A DNA stretch of 8,981 nucleotides from an uncultured Acidobacteriota bacterium. GTDB taxonomy: Bacteria > Acidobacteriota > Thermoanaerobaculia > UBA5066. The notes under the pieces were generated by a model that was not told where the DNA came from, searched no databases, and saw only the letters and a list, made by a program, of their open reading frames with translations. Both the position numbers and the translations under genes were made by a program. The stretch is taken from NCBI GenBank assembly GCA_937902605.1, contig CALFNC010000068.1:1-8981 (forward strand), given 5' to 3'. Shown in pieces: positions 5,439 to 8,981 of this stretch. Every line of letters begins with the position of its first letter. Position 1 is the stretch's first letter.

Positions 5439-6563
5439 GTGGAACTGACACTTCCGGCGGCACTACTCGCCCGCGAGCTCGGACTCATGCAGGGCGTCAT
5501 CGAGAAGCGCACGACTCACCAGATCCTGAGCAACGTCCTCCTCGAGGCAAAGAACGACTGCCTCTCACTCACGGCGACCGATTTAGACACCACGTTCCTC
5601 TCCGAGGTGGAGGGCGTCACCGTCAAAGTAGCCGGGGCCGTCACCGTGCCCGCACGCCGTCTATACGACGTGGTCCGGGAGCTTCCGGACGATGCCGAGC
5701 TCAAGTTGAAGGTCCTCGAGAACCACCACGTCCAGCTGGACTGCAAGAACCCGAAGATTCGCATCCGGCTGAACGGCTTGCCGGCGACCGACTATCCCAC
5801 GCGGCCCGAGGCCGCTGGCGGACCCACGCTGACGATGCCCTTCGGGGCGCTCCAGCGAATGGTGGAGAAAGTCCGGTTTGCCGTCTCGGTCGAGGAGATC
5901 CGACTCCAGCTCCAGGGAGCACTGCTGAAGCCGAAAGGGTCCGGTGTCGAGATGGCCGCCACGGACGGACACCGCCTCGCGCTCGTCGAGGTGGACGGCG
6001 CCCAAGCGGAACAGGGGTTCGAGCCGGTCCTCGTCTCGAAGAAAATACTCGACGAGCTGAGCCGCCTCGACGCCCCGCCCGAGACCGCCGTGACGATCAT
6101 CCGGGGGACGAACCACATCGGCTTCTCCGTGGGGAACCGCCATCTCTTCTCCAAGCTGGAGGAACGCCGCTTTCCTGACTACGAGAAGGTGATCAGCAAG
6201 GAGAACAACCGCAAGGCCGTCGTCGATAGGGAAGAGCTTCTGGGCGCCGTGAAGAGAATCTCCCTCCTTTCCGGAGAACGGACGAAGGCCATCACCCTCT
6301 CCCTGAAAAGCGGAGCCGCCATCGTCTCGTCCGAGAGCCAGGAAGTCGGCGACGGCGACCAGGAGATCGCGGCGACGTACGAGGACGAACCGGTCACGCT
6401 GCGCCTCAACGCCCGCTACCTCGAGCAGTTCCTGGAGGTCGCGGAGACGAAGGAAGTCCACCTGTTCCTCAAGGACGAGCAGTCCCAGTGCCAGTGCCGT
6501 CCGTCCGGACCGATTCCCGGCTTGACGAACTACTTCTACGTCGTGATGCCGCTCCGGACCTGA
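5439..6563 (+). CDS. dnaN: DNA polymerase III beta subunit (sliding clamp)
   Basis: The beta clamp forms a ring around DNA and tethers DNA polymerase III and repair enzymes. The 374 residues match the usual 366-380 and divide into three similar clamp folds (about 1-125, 126-250, 251-374). Recognisable segments are ILSNVLLEA (29-37), LSLTATDLDTT (42-52), LPATDYP (114-120), ATDGHRLALVEV (174-185), ERRFPDYEKVI (242-252) and the C-terminal YVVMPLRT (367-374), part of the partner-binding pocket. The N-terminus aligns directly with known clamps at the GTG start, which has a good AAGGAG. The segment QSQCQCRPSG (348-357) has two cysteines in the last domain, a small oddity. The stop codon sits in the loop of a strong hairpin just before recF. 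Confidence 0.99.
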   Translation: MELTLPAALLARELGLMQGVIEKRTTHQILSNVLLEAKNDCLSLTATDLDTTFLSEVEGVTVKVAGAVTVPARRLYDVVRELPDDAELKLKVLENHHVQLDCKNPKIRIRLNGLPATDYPTRPEAAGGPTLTMPFGALQRMVEKVRFAVSVEEIRLQLQGALLKPKGSGVEMAATDGHRLALVEVDGAQAEQGFEPVLVSKKILDELSRLDAPPETAVTIIRGTNHIGFSVGNRHLFSKLEERRFPDYEKVISKENNRKAVVDREELLGAVKRISLLSGERTKAITLSLKSGAAIVSSESQEVGDGDQEIAATYEDEPVTLRLNARYLEQFLEVAETKEVHLFLKDEQSQCQCRPSGPIPGLTNYFYVVMPLRT

Positions 6564-6579
6564 ACGGACGGGTCCGGAG
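6552..6579 (+). promoter_or_regulatory. Nine-bp hairpin holding the dnaN stop codon and covering the recF Shine-Dalgarno
   Basis: CTCCGGACC (6552-6560) and GGTCCGGAG (6571-6579) are perfect complements around a ten-base loop that begins with the dnaN stop TGA (6561-6563). The 3' arm ends in GGAG (6576-6579), the only Shine-Dalgarno-like run before the recF GTG at 6591 (11-base spacing, rather long). If the stem forms, that site is hidden; ribosomes finishing dnaN would open it. No U tract follows, so an intrinsic terminator is unlikely. The pairing is visible; coupling is an inference. Confidence 0.6.
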
Positions 6580-6590
6580 ACTAGAAACAG

Positions 6591-7763
6591 GTGGAGATTC
6601 ACTCCCTCAGCACGGAGAACTTCCGGAACCTCGCAGGGCCCCCGGTGGAGTTCCATCCCGGCCTCAACTTGATCGTGGGGGACAACGGCCAGGGCAAGAC
6701 GAGCCTCTTGGAGGCTATCGCTCTCCTTGCCGGCAGGATCCCGTTCCGCGGGTCGGCGATCGACGAGGTTCTCTCGTCGGGCACCACTGCTGCAGTCATC
6801 GCAGGCCGCGTCAGAGCACCCCTGCCGGCTGATCGGCCCGCGGAAACCCGGGACGTCCTCGGCGTCCGGATCCAGGAGGGACGGCGAGAGCACTTCCTAA
6901 ACGGAGAGAAGATCGGGCGGCTTCGGGCCCGGAAGCTCTTGCCGTCGGTCTTCTTGACGACGGAGGACCTTGGTCGTCTGACCGGCGTCCCCGCGGGAAG
7001 GCGCGCGGCGCTCGATCGTGTCGCGCTCGCACTTGAATGCGGGCATGGCGCGAATGTCAAGACGTATGACTCGGCTCGGTCAGCCAAGACCCGCCTCCTG
7101 GGGGCCGAATCTGCCGAACCCGCCACCCTGCACGCTTTCGAGAGGATCATGGTGGACGCAGGCACCAGGGTCGCGATCGCGAGGAGGCGCGCCGCCGAGA
7201 GGCTGGCCCCGGCCTTTCGCCGGCATGCCGGGGCACTCCGATCGCCCTTCCCGGATCTCTCCCTCCGCTTGAGGAGCGATCTCCCGGAGCTAGGGGACGA
7301 GACGACCCTTCGGACCGCCTTCGAGGAACGGATGATGGCCCTCGCCCACGAGGAGCGTCGACGGGGACGCTGTCTCGTCGGTCCCCACCGCGACGACGTC
7401 GAGGTGATGAACGGAAGCGTTCCCGTCGCGGGGCGGGCCTCCTCGGGCGAGAACAGGACGCTCGTCCTCGCGTGGACGCTCGCCGAGGCGGACGTCATCG
7501 AGAACGAGACCGACGCGCCTCCTCTCGTCGCCTTCGACGACTTCGACTCGGAGTGGGACCCGGGAGCGCTCGACCGTTTTGCCGAGGCGGTGCCCGCGGG
7601 GACCCAGCTCTTCCTCACCTCGGCCCGTCCCGAGGCGGCGCGCGGTCTCCCGCTTCCTCCAGGAAATCTCTTCCGCATGGAGAACGGACGCGTCAGGCGG
7701 GACGGCATCCTCGGAGGCGGCCGCGGGCCGGCCCAGCAGCGCTGGGCAGAGGGGGCGCGATGA
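6591..7763 (+). CDS. recF: DNA replication and repair protein RecF
   Basis: RecF is an SMC-like ATPase that, with RecO and RecR, loads RecA at single-strand gaps and stalled forks. The 390 residues are somewhat longer than the usual 350-375. Motifs in order are ENFRNL (9-14), Walker A GDNGQGKTS (30-38), FLTTEDL (121-127), LDRVAL (141-146), GPHRDDVEV (264-272), the ABC signature ASSGENRT (283-290), Walker B PLVAFDD (311-317) and D-loop DSEWD (319-323). The signature commonly reads SxGQQR, and the D-loop SELD, so both are variant while catalytic acids remain. GTG at 6591 is the only start that keeps the N-terminal strand; its Shine-Dalgarno is poor and lies in the hairpin before it. It follows dnaN by 27 bp and overlaps gyrB by four bases (ATGA). 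Confidence 0.98.
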   Translation: MEIHSLSTENFRNLAGPPVEFHPGLNLIVGDNGQGKTSLLEAIALLAGRIPFRGSAIDEVLSSGTTAAVIAGRVRAPLPADRPAETRDVLGVRIQEGRREHFLNGEKIGRLRARKLLPSVFLTTEDLGRLTGVPAGRRAALDRVALALECGHGANVKTYDSARSAKTRLLGAESAEPATLHAFERIMVDAGTRVAIARRRAAERLAPAFRRHAGALRSPFPDLSLRLRSDLPELGDETTLRTAFEERMMALAHEERRRGRCLVGPHRDDVEVMNGSVPVAGRASSGENRTLVLAWTLAEADVIENETDAPPLVAFDDFDSEWDPGALDRFAEAVPAGTQLFLTSARPEAARGLPLPPGNLFRMENGRVRRDGILGGGRGPAQQRWAEGAR

Positions 7764-8981
7764 GCGAAACCCAGGGACCCGACGGCGCGGTCCCGCCGGC
7801 GGAGGAGTACGGCACAGCCTCGATCAAGCTGTTGAAGGGGCTCGAGGCAGTTCGGAAGCGACCGGGGATGTACATCGGGAACACCGACGACATCACCGGG
7901 CTGCACCATATGGTCACCGAGCTCGTCGACAACGCGATCGACGAGGCCCAGGTCGGCTTCTGCGACCGTATCCGCGTCGCCGTCCATGCCGACGACTCGG
8001 TCAGCGTCGAGGACAATGGGAGAGGGATTCCGGTTGGCTTGCACAAGGAGCACCAGCGCGAGACGCTCGAGATCATCCTGACCGACCTCCACTCGGGCGG
8101 GAAGTTCGACGACAACGCCTACAAGGTGTCCGGGGGTCTGCACGGGGTGGGCCTGTCGGTCGTGAACGCCCTGGCGGAACGGCTCGACGTCGAGGTCAAG
8201 CGTGAGGGAAAGGTCTGGCAGCAGGGATACGAGCGCGGGTTCCCGGTCGCCCCGGTCCACGAGGTGGGACGGACGACGAAGACGGGGACGAAGATCACGT
8301 TCCGGGCAGACCCGCAGGTCTTCAGCGTCACGTCCTACAACTTCGAGACCCTATCCCAGCGCCTCCGCGAGCTCGCCTTCCTGAACCCCGGCGTCACGAT
8401 CGAGGCGGTCGACGAGCGGGACGAGAAGGGGGAGCGCCGCCACGAGTTCCGCTACGAAGGAGGGATCCGCTCGTTCGTCCAGCACCTGAACAAGAACAAG
8501 CAGCCGCTCCACGAGAGCGTGATCACCTTCTCCGACGTGAAGGACCCGAGCGGTAACCCGCTCGAGGACGCACTCAAGGAACGCCTGGATGTCGCGCTCC
8601 AGTGGAATGACGGCTATGCCGAGCAGGTCTTCTGCTTCACGAACACGATCTCCAACAAGGACGGCGGGACGCACCTGGAAGGGCTGAAGGCCGCGCTGAC
8701 CCGGGCGATCCAGCGGTACGCCGAGGCCAACGGCCTCACCAAGAACCTCAAGGAGACAACGCTCTCCGGCGACGACTGCCGCGAGGGGCTGACTGCGGTC
8801 GTCTCGCTGAAGATCCGCGACCCGAAATTCTCCTCTCAGACGAAGGAGAAGCTCGTCTCGCAGGAGGCCAAGACCTGGACGCAGACCGTCACCTACGAAC
8901 GGCTCTCGAGCTATTTCGAGGAGAACCCGAAGGTGGCGCGGCGGATCGTCGAGAAGATCGTCGACGCTGCCCGGGCCAGGG
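7760..8981 (+). CDS. gyrB: DNA gyrase subunit B, 3' end cut off
   Basis: GyrB is the ATPase subunit of DNA gyrase, which introduces negative supercoils with GyrA. The 407 codons seen cover the GHKL ATPase domain and most of the transducer domain. Motifs are GLEAVRKRPGMYIGN (27-41), ELVDNAIDEA (54-63, Mg-ATP asparagine at 58), EDNGRGIP (84-91), the ATP lid region GGKFDDNAYKVSGGLHGVG (113-131), and SSQTKEKL (358-365), whose Lys362 corresponds to the gamma-phosphate-contacting Lys337 of E. coli. The frame is open to the window edge; the TOPRIM and GyrA-binding parts lie beyond. ATG at 7760 overlaps the recF stop (ATGA) and has GAGGGGG upstream. ParE is similar in this part, but position after dnaN-recF and the fit to GyrB favour gyrB. 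Confidence 0.97.
   Translation, partial: MSETQGPDGAVPPAEEYGTASIKLLKGLEAVRKRPGMYIGNTDDITGLHHMVTELVDNAIDEAQVGFCDRIRVAVHADDSVSVEDNGRGIPVGLHKEHQRETLEIILTDLHSGGKFDDNAYKVSGGLHGVGLSVVNALAERLDVEVKREGKVWQQGYERGFPVAPVHEVGRTTKTGTKITFRADPQVFSVTSYNFETLSQRLRELAFLNPGVTIEAVDERDEKGERRHEFRYEGGIRSFVQHLNKNKQPLHESVITFSDVKDPSGNPLEDALKERLDVALQWNDGYAEQVFCFTNTISNKDGGTHLEGLKAALTRAIQRYAEANGLTKNLKETTLSGDDCREGLTAVVSLKIRDPKFSSQTKEKLVSQEAKTWTQTVTYERLSSYFEENPKVARRIVEKIVDAARAR

Noticed and set aside
1214..6579. The intercistronic hairpins as rho-independent terminators
   Set aside because: None is followed by a run of T in the coding strand, and each is inside an apparent operon whose downstream gene follows within tens of bases.
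5661..6893. Open frame of 410 codons on the minus strand opposite dnaN and recF
   Set aside because: It is an antisense shadow caused by high G+C; no domain is recognisable and the beta clamp is certain on the other strand.
6599..8260. Open frame of 553 codons on the minus strand opposite recF and gyrB
   Set aside because: It spans two well-identified genes and their overlap, has a low-complexity composition and no conserved motif.
1..8981. A previously undescribed multi-gene system
   Set aside because: Every sizeable gene belongs to the well-known origin-proximal set. The unusual features are regulatory details and residue changes, not a new gene system.

Overview
This window is a bacterial chromosomal origin locus. 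It holds nine recognisable genes in two divergent groups and a probable oriC. By eye the DNA is about two-thirds G+C, and six of the nine genes start with GTG or TTG. The P-loop GTPase MnmE, a YidC with a large periplasmic domain, and the yidC-yidD-rnpA-rpmH / dnaA-dnaN-recF-gyrB order point to a free-living, high-GC Gram-negative bacterium. The protein sequences feel closest to Acidobacteriota or a deltaproteobacterium-like lineage. That placement is an impression from sequence style, not the result of a search.

Left arm (positions 1-3784, minus strand, read right to left): a strong sigma70-type promoter at 3756-3784 drives rpmH (ribosomal protein bL34), rnpA (RNase P protein), yidD (insertion efficiency factor), yidC (membrane insertase) and mnmE (tRNA wobble-uridine GTPase, cut off by the window edge). 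The genes are tightly packed: 19 bp between rpmH and rnpA, a 4-bp GTGA overlap between rnpA and yidD, 33 bp to yidC and 43 bp to mnmE. No jag/khpB gene lies between yidC and mnmE, where many bacteria carry one.

Right arm (positions 3880-8981, plus strand): dnaA (initiator), then a 245-bp gap, then dnaN (beta clamp), recF (recombinational repair) and gyrB (cut off by the window edge). The dnaA-dnaN gap holds two identical TTTTCCACA DnaA boxes, weaker boxes on both strands and a locally AT-rich stretch, and is the best oriC candidate. If initiation occurs there, dnaN-recF-gyrB and the left operon are transcribed in the direction of fork movement, while dnaA is transcribed toward the origin.

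No stretch longer than 300 bases lacks a gene. I see no mobile element, CRISPR array, tRNA or rRNA. I found no new multi-gene system and do not claim one. The observation most worth pursuing is that four of the eight stop codons in the window (rpmH, yidD, yidC, dnaN) lie in the loop or at the foot of an RNA hairpin. Three of the genes that follow (rnpA, mnmE, recF) have no well-placed, free Shine-Dalgarno sequence. This suggests structure-dependent translational coupling. A second point is a set of substitutions in the DNA-recognition helix region of DnaA alongside a TTTTCCACA box instead of TTATCCACA.
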